From positions 1 through 64,000 of the forward strand of contig NZ_BMSE01000022.1 in assembly GCF_014648995.1 (NCBI RefSeq): a DNA stretch of 64,000 nt. Reading direction: 5' to 3'. The notes beneath the pieces are model-generated. The model was given only the letters and a program-made list of their open reading frames with translations, did not search any database and was not told where the DNA came from. The DNA comes from Streptomyces massasporeus (lineage in GTDB: Bacteria; Actinomycetota; Actinomycetes; Streptomycetales; Streptomycetaceae). The translations under genes were made by a program, and so were the position numbers. Below are positions 44,960-56,949 of this stretch, in pieces; within the stretch, counting starts at the first letter, position 1; each line of letters starts with the position of its first letter.

Positions 44960-45505
44960 CGAACGGCAGCGCCCTGGCCACGGCCCTCGCCCGGACGGAC
45001 GTGCCTGTCCCGAGCTCCGTACGCTCGTCGAGGCGGTCCCCCGCGAGGCTGGTGGTACACGACCAGGGTTCCGGCCGGACAAGTGATCGCACACCTCACG
45101 GACACCGACCTGACCGACTCCGCACTGCGCACCGCCGAGGGACTCCTCGGCGGGATCGGGAACACCCGCCACGTCCGCACCCGCCTGGACGGCTACGACC
45201 CGGCCGACGCCCCGGCGCCACGCTGGACCTCGGCGCACGGGCTGCGCCTGTACCCGGCAGCCGGTCCCGGATGGATCGCCGCCGGAGACGCCGCCCTCGC
45301 CTTCGACCCGCTCTCCGCATCCTCGACGCCCTCCACACCGGAGCCCGCGCCGGCCTGACCGTCGACCGGTGCCTGTCCGGCCAGCCGGCCGCCCTCGCGG
45401 ACTACTCCCTGTTCCTGAGCAGATCACGGGCGCCTACGCGCGGCCTCGCGCCGAGACCTATGGCCAGGAACAGCGTTGGCCGGGCCATACCTTCCGGAAA
45501 CGCCG
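44960..45505 (+). pseudogene. FAD-dependent oxidoreductase/halogenase-like gene, multiply frameshifted
   Basis: The sequence reads LVEAVPR, shifts frame to GWWYTTRVPAGQVIAHLTDT, continues to GWIAAGDAALAFDPLS (the FAD-binding G-D motif of flavin halogenase-like oxidoreductases), shifts again to ILDALHTGARAGLTVDRCLS, and again to QITGAYARPRAETYGQEQRW. At least three frameshifts separate pieces that follow each other in family order. Only the C-terminal part of the gene remains. Confidence 0.7.
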
Positions 45506-45657
45506 GCAGCACGCACACTGACGCGGTGCGCCGCGCGACGCGGAGGGGAGGAGTAGGCCTGTTTTGCGCCTGTCCCCCACCGCCCGGTCCCGACACACTG
45601 GCCCCCGGACCAGACCTGTCCGAGCCCGGGTTCGTCCAAGCAGGGGGAAGGATGCTC

Positions 45658-46065
45658 ATGAGGTTGCGCATGCTGCTCGCGGGAGGCGCCGCCACCATCG
45701 CGGCTCTCGGCCTGACGACCGCCCCGTCCGGCGCCGCGGACCAGGAGTCCACCGGCCTGAAGTTCGGTCGCTCGGCGCTGGCCTGGGACTGCCCGCAGGG
45801 GTACGTCTGCTTCTATTCCGGCGCCGACGGAACCGGCGCCTGGTGCGGGTCGGAGGTGTCGATCGCGAACTCGGGGTGTGGCGCTCGCCGCTCGTTCTTC
45901 AACAACGGCTACGCCTCTCCCGGCCAAGATCACGTGCGTGTGTACAACAGCGCCAACTACACGGGCGCCATGCACGGGTGCCTTCACTACGGGTGGGCCG
46001 AGGGGCGCGGCAACTTCGCCGGTGCCGTGAACATCGGCTCCTACCGGTGGGGAGGGGAGTGCTGA
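45658..46065 (+). CDS. Secreted peptidase inhibitor I36-family protein
   Basis: The 135-residue protein has a signal peptide (hydrophobic stretch MLLAGGAATIAALGLTTAP, cleavage near SGA-AD) and a domain with CPQGYVCFYSGADGTGAWC, SFFNNGYASPGQDHVRVYN and NYTGAMHGCLHYG, the crystallin-like I36 pattern with paired cysteines. Streptomyces I36 members inhibit metallopeptidases. ATG 45658 is preferred over ATG 45652 because GGGGGAAGG then has normal spacing. Confidence 0.82.
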   Translation: MRLRMLLAGGAATIAALGLTTAPSGAADQESTGLKFGRSALAWDCPQGYVCFYSGADGTGAWCGSEVSIANSGCGARRSFFNNGYASPGQDHVRVYNSANYTGAMHGCLHYGWAEGRGNFAGAVNIGSYRWGGEC

Positions 46066-46138
46066 CGCTACAGCGCACGGCTCCAAAGGCCCTGCGCGCG
46101 ATCCCGCCCCACCCCGGCGCCGAACTGGCTGGGACTGA

Positions 46139-46597
46139 TCAGCGAGGCCGGATCGCCGCCTCGGCCGCTGCCTTGATCCGGGCACCGAAGGCGGAGGCGT
46201 CCTTGCGGGCGGCGGTGAGCGCCAGGCCGACCAGCAGCTTGCCGAGTCCATGGCCTTCCAACACGTTGTAGAGACGGACCCGCGTCCTGCCCTCGGCCAG
46301 CGGCTCCAGGTCGTAACCGCCCTCAGCCACAGCCACGCTGTTCTTGGACACCTCGGTCCACCGGATCCGCGCAGGGGCTTCGAGTTCGGTGACACGGAAC
46401 TCCCTGGCTGTCTTCACCCCGGCGTCCTTGACCGTGCTGCGGAAGACCGTTCCCACGGCGGTCGGGGCCTCGGGAAGCCGCTCGATCCTCAGCACACGGG
46501 GGCTGAACTGCGGATCGTTGCGCCCGTCGGCGAGGTATTCGAACACCTCCTCGACGGGCCGGTCGATCTCGGTGATCGCTTCGAACTGTCCTGACAT
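46139..46597 (-). CDS. SRPBCC-family protein
   Basis: The 152-residue protein begins FEAITEIDRPVEEVFEYLAD, the first strand and helix of a polyketide-cyclase/START-like fold, followed by VLRIERLPEAPTAVGTVFRS and a long C-terminal helix. Such proteins bind hydrophobic ligands. The ligand is unknown. It is convergent with the I36 gene. Confidence 0.85.
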   Translation of the reverse strand: MSGQFEAITEIDRPVEEVFEYLADGRNDPQFSPRVLRIERLPEAPTAVGTVFRSTVKDAGVKTAREFRVTELEAPARIRWTEVSKNSVAVAEGGYDLEPLAEGRTRVRLYNVLEGHGLGKLLVGLALTAARKDASAFGARIKAAAEAAIRPR

Positions 46598-46798
46598 GAG
46601 GGCTCCTCGGTCACATGGCCCGCGCGGTCGTGAAGGTCGTCAGTGCGTCCTGCTGTAACGGCATCGAGACCCTACGGGAGCGCCAGGCGTCCCGCGAGGC
46701 GACAAGCAGGTCGGACATCTGCCGTGCATAGCGATACCCCTGGAACGTAAGGTCCGTCGTTCTGTGTCTGGCGGTGTGCGAGGAAGGCCGGGGGGGGA

Positions 46799-47636
46799 TT
46801 GGAGGGCCGCGATCGCTGGACCAGGTCCGGGGTCAGGTTGCGCAGGGTCTCGAAGCGTGAAGGGCCGTGGAACGGGCTGTTCGTTCCCGGCGGGCCGGGG
46901 CTGGGGGCCGAGTCCGTGGCGGGGCTGGCCCTTGCGGTCGACGTCCCGGGCACGGCGTGGCTGGTCGACCTGCCGGAAGATGGTTCCAACCGTGGTGTGT
47001 CTCAGGTGCCCGCCCGTCCCTACGAGTAAGGGCCGACTGTGCTGGCCGAGGCGGCCCGGCTTCTGGACGACGTGGTCATGGTCGGCCATTCCACGGGCGG
47101 GATGTTCATGCTGCCCTGCCCCGAGCTGGAAGGGCAGCTCGCGGGTATGGCTCTGGTGAGCAGCGCCCCGCAGGCCGGCCGGCGCCAGACCCTTGCCCGG
47201 TGGGCCGGGGCCCGTCCGGTCGCGGGTCCGGCAGAGGCGGCCGATGCCTGCGGACAGGACCCGAACGACGAAACCTTGCGCCTGCTCATCCTCGCCGCCG
47301 CGGAGTGGAACTTCACCTCTGAGGGATTGGCCGCCCGTCATACCCTGCTGGACGGTCTCCCCTACTGTCACGACGCGGTTGCCTGGGCCGACGCCCACTT
47401 CGATGCCCCGTACCGGGCCCGCTGGAAGCCGCACAGCGGCCTTCCGGCGCTCATCGTGAGCGGCGCCGAAGCCCACGTGGTCGACCAACACCTCTGGGGG
47501 CGAACCGGCCCTCGGCCGGGCCCACGTGCTGCGGCGCACGATCGAGGGCGCCGCCCACCTCCCCTGGGTCGCAAACCCCCGAGCGGTCGGCGCGGCGTTC
47601 GCAGAGCTGAGCGCTTCACTGAGCCGCGGCAGGTGA
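46799..47636 (+). pseudogene. Alpha/beta hydrolase gene with an in-frame stop and frameshifts
   Basis: The frame reads GPWNGLFVPGGPGLGAESVA, GTAWLVDLPEDGSN and PARPYE, then TAA at 47027-47029, and continues in the same frame with LAEAARLLDDVVMVGHSTGG. The nucleophile elbow GHSTG is intact. Near 47500 the frame slips, and the family sequence resumes as RRTIEGAAHLPWVANPRAV in the next frame, with the catalytic His (AAHLPW), ending at TGA 47634. An earlier slip occurs near 46850. Without the stop and slips it would be a normal hydrolase of about 280 residues. Confidence 0.75.
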
Positions 47637-47715
47637 CCGAGCTCCGCGCGGGCGCTTCCGGGCCCACCAGCAGGTGACCCCTCACCCCCGTCGGCCTTGC
47701 GGAGTACGGGACGTG

Positions 47716-47745
47716 GGGCTGCTGCCCGCCATGGGGCAGCAGCCC
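47716..47745. terminator. Strong bidirectional terminator between hydrolase pseudogene and catalase gene
   Basis: GGGCTGCTGCCC (47716-47727) and GGGCAGCAGCCC (47734-47745) form a perfect 12-bp stem with a 6-base loop, 31 bp beyond the end of the catalase gene and 79 bp after the pseudogene end. Confidence 0.75.
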
Positions 47746-47776
47746 GGGCCGCCAGGGTGAACGGTGCGCTGCCGCT

Positions 47777-50053
<2,277 letters not shown>

Positions 50054-50302
50054 CGTTATCGTTCCTCCGCGTCTGACCGGCCACGGCCGGCGCGGCCATG
50101 TGCACGGGGGGTGCCGTGAGATCCGGCGCCGGGTACCCGGCTGTTCCGTACTAATCACCGGTCGGGCTCGACGGGCACGGTCATCACAACGGTTCCACGC
50201 GGCCGTGCCCTTCGCACCCGGCGGGTGTCAGGGGGGTGAGGGCACCGTGCTGTGGGTGGGCCGGTGGTTCTTGCCACTGCAACGCACCGCGGGCATGCCG
50301 CA

Positions 50303-50818
50303 TCAGTCACGCGTCTGAAGCGCCTCGCGCATGGTGCGCAGCCGGCGGTGCTGGAGGTTGCCGTAGAGGACGAGCCAGGTCAGGAAGGCTCCGGCGAGCA
50401 CGGTCATGCCGACGGTCTGCCGCAGGCCCGCGGTGAGGGCCATGAGGACCACGAGGGTCGCCCACATGACGGCGAGGCCGATCTGGGCCGCGACACGGTG
50501 GCGGGTGCGGTGCAGACGTTGATCGACCAGGTCGCGCATGGCGTGGCGTGCCTGGGGATCGGTGGGCACCTCGCCCCGGCGCAGCATCCTGTCCAGCGAC
50601 ACGAGGTTGTCTGCCGAGCCACCTGCGGCGCGTTTCTCCTTCCTGCGTACGACCAGCAGAACGACGACACCGCCGAGGGATGTGACAGCCACGCGGGTCA
50701 CGACCGAGACGGGCGAGCGCTCCGGGAACAAGAGCCAGACCACGGCGCCGGCGACAAGAATGGACAGGAGGACCTGGAGCCACAGGTGCTTGCCGAGATA
50801 GGAGTTGACGCGTTCCAT
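50303..50818 (-). CDS. Integral membrane protein of unknown function
   Basis: The 171-residue protein has two N-terminal helices (about residues 12-30 and 39-58), a charged middle region with DNLVSLDRMLRRGEVP, and two C-terminal helices (about 113-131 and 135-155). I recognise no family. It follows a small two-helix membrane protein gene at 50834-51094 by 15 bp and is probably co-transcribed with it. Confidence 0.7.
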   Translation of the reverse strand: MERVNSYLGKHLWLQVLLSILVAGAVVWLLFPERSPVSVVTRVAVTSLGGVVVLLVVRRKEKRAAGGSADNLVSLDRMLRRGEVPTDPQARHAMRDLVDQRLHRTRHRVAAQIGLAVMWATLVVLMALTAGLRQTVGMTVLAGAFLTWLVLYGNLQHRRLRTMREALQTRD

Positions 50819-50833
50819 GAGCGGCCTCCCTTC

Positions 50834-51094
50834 CTATATCCGGGCCCGGCGGCGGACGACCACGACCCGCATCGCCAGTGCGACGGCCAGCAGCACCCAG
50901 GCTCCGACGCAGTAGCCCCACGCCGTCACCCCGCGCACGACGCCGACGGAGGCCCAGACTGCCCACAGGGCGACGAGGACCCACAATGCGGTCCAGGCGA
51001 TGTCGGCTATACGACTGGGCAATTGGGCGCGCTGTCTGGTACCGGGTTCGAGGGTTCCGAGCTCTGATGGCTGCGGCGTTTCCCGTCGTGTCAT
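50834..51094 (-). CDS. Small two-helix membrane protein
   Basis: From ATG 51094 (GGAGGAACC upstream) the 86-residue product has a polar N-terminus and two hydrophobic helices (about residues 32-50 and 58-78), ending in a basic RVVVVRRRARI tail. Unknown function. It probably forms an operon with the next gene on the same strand. The long open frame upstream to 52246 is antisense to the binding-protein gene. Confidence 0.7.
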   Translation of the reverse strand: MTRRETPQPSELGTLEPGTRQRAQLPSRIADIAWTALWVLVALWAVWASVGVVRGVTAWGYCVGAWVLLAVALAMRVVVVRRRARI

Positions 51095-51325
51095 GGCTGG
51101 TTCCTCCGGGTGAGAGTGGGTCTCTGGGACAATTTCGAATTCCCCGGGGGTGAGGCTGCATGCTGCCCCATACGTGCCCCTATGCGGAATATGAGACTCC
51201 GCAGCGAAACGCATGTCGTCCCCGTGGGACCTGGAGGAGATTGACAAGGTGTCCGGGTACGCGTGCTCGGCTTCTCGACGCCGTGTCAATTGTTCGGTTG
51301 TGAACGGACGCGGCATGCTGCCCCC

Positions 51326-52513
51326 ATGCCCCCGAAGACGCTCCCTCCACTCTCCCGCCGTACGTTGCTGCGCGCGTTGGGCTCCGGTACGGCGCTCGGC
51401 GGACTCGCCGGGTGTGGTGTCCCGGCCGCGTATGTGCGGCCCGGCGACCGCGCCGCCGCCGATCTGTCCTCCACCGAACAGCGGCTGAACTGGGCGAACT
51501 GGCCGCTGTACATCGACACCGATGACGAACACCCCTCGCGGCGGCCCACTCTGGAGGCCTTCGAGAAGCGCACGGGGATCTCGGTCGAGTACATCGAGGA
51601 GATCAACGACAACGACGAGTTCTTCGGCAAGATCAGCCCGGCGTTGATGAACCATCAGTCCACCGGCCGCGACCTGATCGTCGTCAGTGACTGGATGAGC
51701 GCGCGGTTCGTGCGGCTCGGCTGGGTGCAGGAGATGGACCGGGTCCGGCAGCCGAACGTGACCCGGTACCTCGACCCGCAGTTGCGATCGCCCGCCTTCG
51801 ACCCCGGCCGCACATGCACCGTGCCGTGGCAGTCCGGCATCACCGGCATCGCGTACAACCGGCGCAGGACCGGCCGGGAGATACGGCAGGTCTCGGACCT
51901 GTGGGCGAGCGACCTGAAAGGCCGGGTCACACTGCTGTCCGGTCTTGACGAGGCGTTCGCGCTGTTGATGCAGGGCAACGGCGTCGACATCACCCGCTGG
52001 ACGGCCGACGACTTCCACACCGTCTGCGACCAGGTGGAGAAGCAGGTGAAGGGGGGACAGATCCGACGCTTCACGGGCAACGACTACATCAAGGACCTGT
52101 CCAGTGGTGACGTCCTGGCCTGCCAGGCGTACTCGGGGGATGTGATCCAGCTCCAGGCCGACGACCCGGACATCGAGTTCGTCGTCCCCGACGAGGGCGC
52201 CGAACTCTGGGCCGAGTCGCTGATGATTCCCAACCTCGCCCGCCACAAGGCGAATGCGGAGCGGCTCATCGACTACTACTACGATCCCGAGGTCGCCGCC
52301 GAGCTGGCCGCCTGGGTCAACTACGTCTGCCCGGTGCCGGCCGCCCGGGACGTCCTGGCCTCCGCCAAGGACGAGGAGAGCGCCGCCCTCGCCGAGAACC
52401 CGTTGATCTTCCCTGACAAGGAGATGCGCAGCCGGCTCGCCATCGCGCGGGACATCGGCTCGGACGAGCGGGTGGAGTTCAGCAAGCGGTGGAATCGGAT
52501 CGCGGGACTGTGA
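51326..52513 (+). CDS. Spermidine/putrescine-type ABC transporter substrate-binding lipoprotein (PotD-like)
   Basis: The 395-residue protein has a Tat-like, lipobox-bearing signal (SRRTLLRALGSG ... LAGC, Cys about residue 30), then the PotD fold: RLNWANWPLYIDTDDEHPSR, YIEEINDNDEFFGKISPALM, TVPWQSGITGIAYNRRRTGR and AYSGDVIQLQADDPDIEFVV. PotD proteins deliver polyamines. No permease or ATPase genes are adjacent, so it may serve a distant importer. No clear ribosome site precedes ATG 51326. Confidence 0.85.
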   Translation: MPPKTLPPLSRRTLLRALGSGTALGGLAGCGVPAAYVRPGDRAAADLSSTEQRLNWANWPLYIDTDDEHPSRRPTLEAFEKRTGISVEYIEEINDNDEFFGKISPALMNHQSTGRDLIVVSDWMSARFVRLGWVQEMDRVRQPNVTRYLDPQLRSPAFDPGRTCTVPWQSGITGIAYNRRRTGREIRQVSDLWASDLKGRVTLLSGLDEAFALLMQGNGVDITRWTADDFHTVCDQVEKQVKGGQIRRFTGNDYIKDLSSGDVLACQAYSGDVIQLQADDPDIEFVVPDEGAELWAESLMIPNLARHKANAERLIDYYYDPEVAAELAAWVNYVCPVPAARDVLASAKDEESAALAENPLIFPDKEMRSRLAIARDIGSDERVEFSKRWNRIAGL

Positions 52514-52573
52514 GGGCGGCGGCGGCCGGGGGCGGGAAAGGTGCGGTTGTCGTCGACAGCCGGACCGTGTCCT

Positions 52574-53050
52574 TCAGGCACGGGCCGGCGGTACCGGGTC
52601 CTGGTAGGCGCGGCGGCGGGCCGCGCCGGGGCGGCAGCGCAGCAGGCGCGCCAGGATCAGCCGACCGCCGCGGAGGGCGCCGTGGTGGTGGAGTGCCTGT
52701 ACGGCGTACGTGGAGCAGCTCGGGGTGTACGGGCAGCACGGCGGCCGGGTCGGGCTGACCGCGACGCGGTAGTGCCGCACGGACCGGTACATCGCGGCGG
52801 CCACCCGGCCGCGCGGCGGGGGCGCGGCCGGGTCGGCGCCGTGACCGGTGTGGAGCGAGGGGTGCAGCAGCGTGAGCCACAGGGCCGCCGCCTGTGACCA
52901 CACGCCACCGCAGCAGCACGGGTGCGTCAGCGTGTCGAGCGTGGCCGCGCAGCAGCCTTCGTCCGTCTCGCCGTTCTGCTTTCTCCCCCGGCCGCGCCTG
53001 CTGTTCCGCGCCACTGCCCACCCCGTTTCTTCGCAACGAGGAATGATCAT
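52574..53050 (-). CDS. yidD: YidD-family membrane protein insertion factor with cysteine-rich extension
   Basis: The C-terminal 75 residues are YidD: YRVAVSPTRPPCCPYTPSCS, TYAVQALHHHGALRGG and LLRCRPG before a DPVP-type end. The N-terminal 80 residues are unusual, containing DEGCCAATLDTLTHPCCCGG. Streptomycete paralogs with cysteine-rich N-termini are known to me from memory. YidD assists insertion of membrane proteins. ATG 53050 is the only plausible start. No rpmH/rnpA/yidC neighbours, so this is an accessory copy. Confidence 0.75.
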   Translation of the reverse strand: MIIPRCEETGWAVARNSRRGRGRKQNGETDEGCCAATLDTLTHPCCCGGVWSQAAALWLTLLHPSLHTGHGADPAAPPPRGRVAAAMYRSVRHYRVAVSPTRPPCCPYTPSCSTYAVQALHHHGALRGGRLILARLLRCRPGAARRRAYQDPVPPARA

Positions 53051-53184
53051 ACGAAGCAGCGCGAAGGCCCGTCCGCCTGCACGGAGCGGGTGGACGGGGT
53101 GGCTTGTCTCTCGCAGAGAGGTTGGGTGCCTGGATCTTCCAGAGCGGGAGAGCTGCTCCGCCTCCCCCAGTACCGTGGCTTCGC

Positions 53185-54102
53185 ATGACCGACTCCGACA
53201 TCCAGATCACCGCAGACCTGGTCCGTGACCTGCTGCGGGAGCAACATCCAGACCTTGCAGGGCTGGCCATCCGCGAGGTGGCGGGCGGCTGAGGCAGTCA
53301 AATGTGGCGCCTCGGGGACGAGTTGGCCGTGCGCATGCAGCGCATGGACCCCACCCCGGAACTCCAGCTCAAGGAGCGGCGGTGGCTACCGGTGCTGGCC
53401 CCGCGCTTGCCGCTCCCGGTGCCGGCCCCGGTGCGGTTCGGTGAACCGTCCGAGCGCTTCCCCAAGTACTGGACCGTGATGACGTGGGTTCCCGGCGAGC
53501 CGCTGGACCACTGCTCGATCAGCCGCGGCACCCACGCGGCCGACACACTGGCGGGCTTTCTCCGGGCGCTCCACGTGGAGGCTCCCCCCGAGGCGCCGAT
53601 CAGCTCGGACTTCGGTGCTCACCCCAAGAAGTGCACGGACGGCTTCGACCACTTCTTCCACGCCGTCGTTCCCGACGACATCGCCGACGATGTCCGGGTC
53701 GTTTGGGACGACGCTGTCGCGGCGCCCGAGTGGGAGGGCCCGCCGCTCTGGGTGCACGGCGACCTTCATCCCGCAAACGTCGTCGTCCGGGACGGAACGC
53801 TCTCGGGCATCGTCGACTTCGGTGCCATGTTCGCCGGCGATCCGGCGTGGGACCTCGCGGCCGCATGGGTGCTGCTCCCCGCAGGCACCGCGTCACGGTT
53901 CTTCGACACGTACGTGAATGCAGACGAGGCGACGATCCGGCGCGCCCGCGGGCTGGCCGCCATGAAGAGCCTCTTCCTGATGCTCATGGGGCACAACGGA
54001 GATCGGGGCCTTCCCGGCGGCAAGCCGAACTGGGGACCTGTCGGCCGGGCGGCACTCGATCGTGTACTTCAGGACCGGTACTCATCCCCATCCCGGCCGT
54101 GA
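53185..54102 (+). pseudogene. Aminoglycoside-phosphotransferase-family gene with a single in-frame TGA
   Basis: ATG 53185 opens MTDSDIQITADLVRDLLREQ and then IREVAGG, followed by TGA at 53290-53292, and the same frame continues GSQMWRLGDELAVRMQRMD to the natural stop at 54102. Relatives read GGWDNxMWRLGD at this point, so a TGG tryptophan codon has become TGA. The rest is intact: HGDLHPANVVV (catalytic loop) and IVDFGAMFAGDPAWDLAAAW. Translation could restart at ATG 53302, which would drop the first beta strands and the nucleotide-binding loop. The target in an intact protein is unknown. Confidence 0.8.
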
Positions 54103-54570
54103 TCCTGCTCGCTTCCACGGCCAATCGGGCCCATTGTGGCTGCACCGCACTGCCGACGGTGAGTAATTTTCGAGTACCGGGCTGCATGAATACCTGGCTC
54201 TGTGCGAGCGAGAAGGAGTCGATCCGCTGACTGCGAGCCGGACGCACGTGGCGCTCAGGACGTGTGGTTATGCGCGGAGATGACGAAGAAGCCCCGTTTC
54301 AGTTCGCCGCCGAGCTGCCCCTGAGGCCTTTCGCCCGGACCCTCGGTATCGACATCACCGTCGCCGTCGAAGGGCAGCGAACCGCAGCCGGCCTGGGCTG
54401 CCTATGGGCGGAGGCCAGACCAGCCCGGTCGTCGATGCCCCGCACCGACAACGACGCGCATACCTGGAGACTGTCGCCCCGAAGAGTCCGTCCACCCGGG
54501 GACCACCTGATGGCACCTCATGAAAGACATCGGGCTGGGCGCGTCGCCCAGCCCCGTTCAGCCATGGGCT
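54103..54570. other. Intergenic stretch, no gene recognised
   Basis: A plus-strand frame (54264-54632) has a GTG start but no recognised family or ribosome site. It runs into the antisense of the next gene. I see no supported feature. Confidence 0.35.
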
Positions 54571-56337
54571 TCAGCCGAGATCGAAGGCATTCGGCAGCCC
54601 GAGGAGGTGGCGAGTGCGGTCGTGACGTCTGAGAGGTTCCAGTTCGGGGGCTCGGTACAGGGGGGTCACGGTGCAGCGTTGTGCCGTGGATCCGGATCGG
54701 TCCAGAAGGGCGTTGACGGCTTGCCGGGCCGAGGAGTTGGCGCCCTCCATGGTGGCGAGGTCGATGGGCACGGCCACGTAGTCGCCGGCCAGGAAGAGGT
54801 TGGGGATCTTCGTGGCCGACCGTGGGCGGTGGTGGAAGGTGCCCACCGGGTGGATGAGCAGCTGTTCGTCGTTGACGGGATGCGGCGTGCCGAGGCCGTC
54901 GACAGCGGGGTCGAGGAACCAGGAGTGCAGCACCGAGTCCTTCAGGACCGTACGGCCGCTGTCGTTGAGCGACGCCTTGAGCTGAGCCCACACCTCGCGT
55001 GCTACTTCGGTACGGGTGCATTGCTTGGCCGTCTTGCCGTAGAGGATGCCCGGGCGGTCCCACTCGGAGACGTCCACGGACAGGCAGTCGGCGACCGTGC
55101 CGTCGCCGTAGTCGGCCGGGAAGTCGCGGCCGGGCCAGTGCTGGGCCTGGGCGATCGCGGTCAGCGACCACGGGGAGTCGATGAGGTCGAGATGGCCGTG
55201 CACGATCGGCGTGCGTTCGGTCAGGTAGAACTGAATGCCCGTCATCCAGTCCGTCTCCAGCCGGTCACACTCGGCCAGCTGGGGGTCGGCGGCGCGGACG
55301 GCGGAGTTCCATGTGCGGCGGGCGTGTTCGACGGGCATCGCCGAGATGTAGTGGTCGGCGGTGACGGTCCGGCGCACGCCTGAGGGGTCCTCCACGACGG
55401 CTCCGGCGATCGCACCCGCGTCCAGGGACAGGTCCCGTACGGTCCAGCCGACGCGGAACTCCACTCCCAGTGACTTCAGGTAGGTCACCCAGGGGTCGAT
55501 CCAAGCCTCGTTGGTGGGCGCGTTGAGGATCCGGTCCAGGGGGCCGTCAGCGCCCCGCCCGAGGAGATTGAAGGCGAAGGCCTCCAGCAGTGTGCCGACC
55601 GTACGGGTGCTGGCCTCCTCCGCCTTGGTGGCCACGATGTTGCGGGTGATGCCGACGGCAAGGACGCGCTGGTAGTCGTAGGACATCCGTCCGGCCCGCA
55701 CGAAGTCCCACCAGGGCGTCCGCTCCCACACGGTGTCGCGGCGCTGGTCGCAGCTGGTGAGGAAGACCAGGATGCGGTTGGCGAAGTAGAGGGCCTCGTG
55801 GAGGGGGAGGTTGAAGGCCGTGTCCAGAACGGCGGTGAGGGCGCGGCGGATTTCGTCGGGGGTGAGTTCGGCCGGTGTGCTGTCGGGCCAGGGCAGCGGG
55901 ATCCGGATGTCCTCGCGGCCGCCCGACCGGGCGAACAGCATCTCCTTGGGGGCGACGAGGTTGTCGTGTACGCCGCCCGGGTTGCCGGGGAACGGGATGC
56001 GCCGCATCGTGTCGGGCAGGTTGTGGTAGATGCCGGGGATGAAGCGGAAGCCGTGCTCGCCCGGCAGGGGGCGTCGGCCGCCGGCGGCACTGTCCGGTAC
56101 GTCCATGCTGCGGGCCTTGCCGCCCAGGGCCTTGCGTTCGTAGACCGTGACCCGGAAGCCGCGCTCGGCGAGTTCGTGGGCGGCCGTGAGCCCGGCGACG
56201 CCGCCGCCCAGGACCGCCACGGTCTGCGGTGTGGAGTTGTTCTCGGCCGAAGCCCGTCCGGGTGTTCCGAGGGCCACCCCGCCGCCGGCGGCGGCCGCGG
56301 CAGTGCCCAGGAACCCTCTGCGCGTGGTGCCGCTCAT
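54571..56337 (-). CDS. Tat-exported FAD-dependent oxidoreductase (phytoene-desaturase/amine-oxidase-like)
   Basis: The 588-residue protein begins with a twin-arginine signal (MSGTTRRGFLGTAAAAAGGG), followed by the FAD-binding VAVLGGGVAGLTAAHELAER and the desaturase-type LGGKARS. The end NLFLAGDYVAVPIDLATMEG is the C-terminal FAD motif. It resembles hydroxysqualene-dehydroxylase/phytoene-desaturase-like proteins. Substrate unknown. ATG 56337 is preferred since AAGGG then lies about 6 bases upstream (56343 would be too close). Confidence 0.85.
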   Translation of the reverse strand: MSGTTRRGFLGTAAAAAGGGVALGTPGRASAENNSTPQTVAVLGGGVAGLTAAHELAERGFRVTVYERKALGGKARSMDVPDSAAGGRRPLPGEHGFRFIPGIYHNLPDTMRRIPFPGNPGGVHDNLVAPKEMLFARSGGREDIRIPLPWPDSTPAELTPDEIRRALTAVLDTAFNLPLHEALYFANRILVFLTSCDQRRDTVWERTPWWDFVRAGRMSYDYQRVLAVGITRNIVATKAEEASTRTVGTLLEAFAFNLLGRGADGPLDRILNAPTNEAWIDPWVTYLKSLGVEFRVGWTVRDLSLDAGAIAGAVVEDPSGVRRTVTADHYISAMPVEHARRTWNSAVRAADPQLAECDRLETDWMTGIQFYLTERTPIVHGHLDLIDSPWSLTAIAQAQHWPGRDFPADYGDGTVADCLSVDVSEWDRPGILYGKTAKQCTRTEVAREVWAQLKASLNDSGRTVLKDSVLHSWFLDPAVDGLGTPHPVNDEQLLIHPVGTFHHRPRSATKIPNLFLAGDYVAVPIDLATMEGANSSARQAVNALLDRSGSTAQRCTVTPLYRAPELEPLRRHDRTRHLLGLPNAFDLG

Positions 56338-56501
56338 CGCCATCCCTTACCGTCGGTAACATCGGCCGCACGAGGATATGGGCGAGGCATCGATCCCGGA
56401 AGTCAGCCGACGTAACTTGGCTTGATGGCACATCACGTGGCGAGGTTCGTGTCCCGAGTTCTCGTCCAACTCCAGGTGAGATGCCGTCAGTTGTCTCGAA
56501 G

Positions 56502-56807
56502 TCAGCGGCGGACGATGCGAAGGAGAGCCACGTGCCAGCGCGTCTCGACGGCTCCCGGGTCGGCAGCGACACGCGCCGCCAAGCGGGTTCGGAACTCGGT
56601 CATCAACTCGGCGACGGCCTGGGAACTTCGGCTGCCGGGGCTCAGGGCGCTGAACAGGGACGGTCCGAACGCCGCCTCGAAGAATCCGGCCACCCGGTCT
56701 GCGAAGTGCTCGACGTCCCGCGTCGCGTGACTCATGCGGGCATCGTCGTCCGCATCGAGCAGTCCCCACTCAACCAACTCGACGAAGACCGCGTTCGCCG
56801 TGTCCAT
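56502..56807 (-). CDS. Hypothetical helical protein
   Basis: The product from ATG 56807 (101 residues) is rich in helices, with VFVELVEWGLLDADDDARMS, then RDVEHFADRVAGFFEAAFGP and MTEFRTRLAARVAADPGAVE. Composition fits a real protein, but no family is recognised and no strong ribosome site precedes it. A start at 56855 would add 16 residues. It is divergent from a fragment of an SRPBCC-like gene. Confidence 0.45.
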   Translation of the reverse strand: MDTANAVFVELVEWGLLDADDDARMSHATRDVEHFADRVAGFFEAAFGPSLFSALSPGSRSSQAVAELMTEFRTRLAARVAADPGAVETRWHVALLRIVRR

Positions 56808-56949
56808 CAGAACTTCGGCGCCGCTGGAACCGTCGTCGGCCGCCGCTCCGCCCATCGGCTACGGACCGCTGCGTCACCGCTGCGCGGTCGAGATCGTGGA
56901 GCAGGACCCCGACGCCTACTGGCGTGGCGCGGTCTGGAGCAGCACCCCT

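Noticed and set aside
53290..53292. TGA as selenocysteine or a recoded tryptophan codon
   Set aside because: Relatives have tryptophan here, no selenocysteine element is evident, and other genes in the window use TGA as a normal stop.
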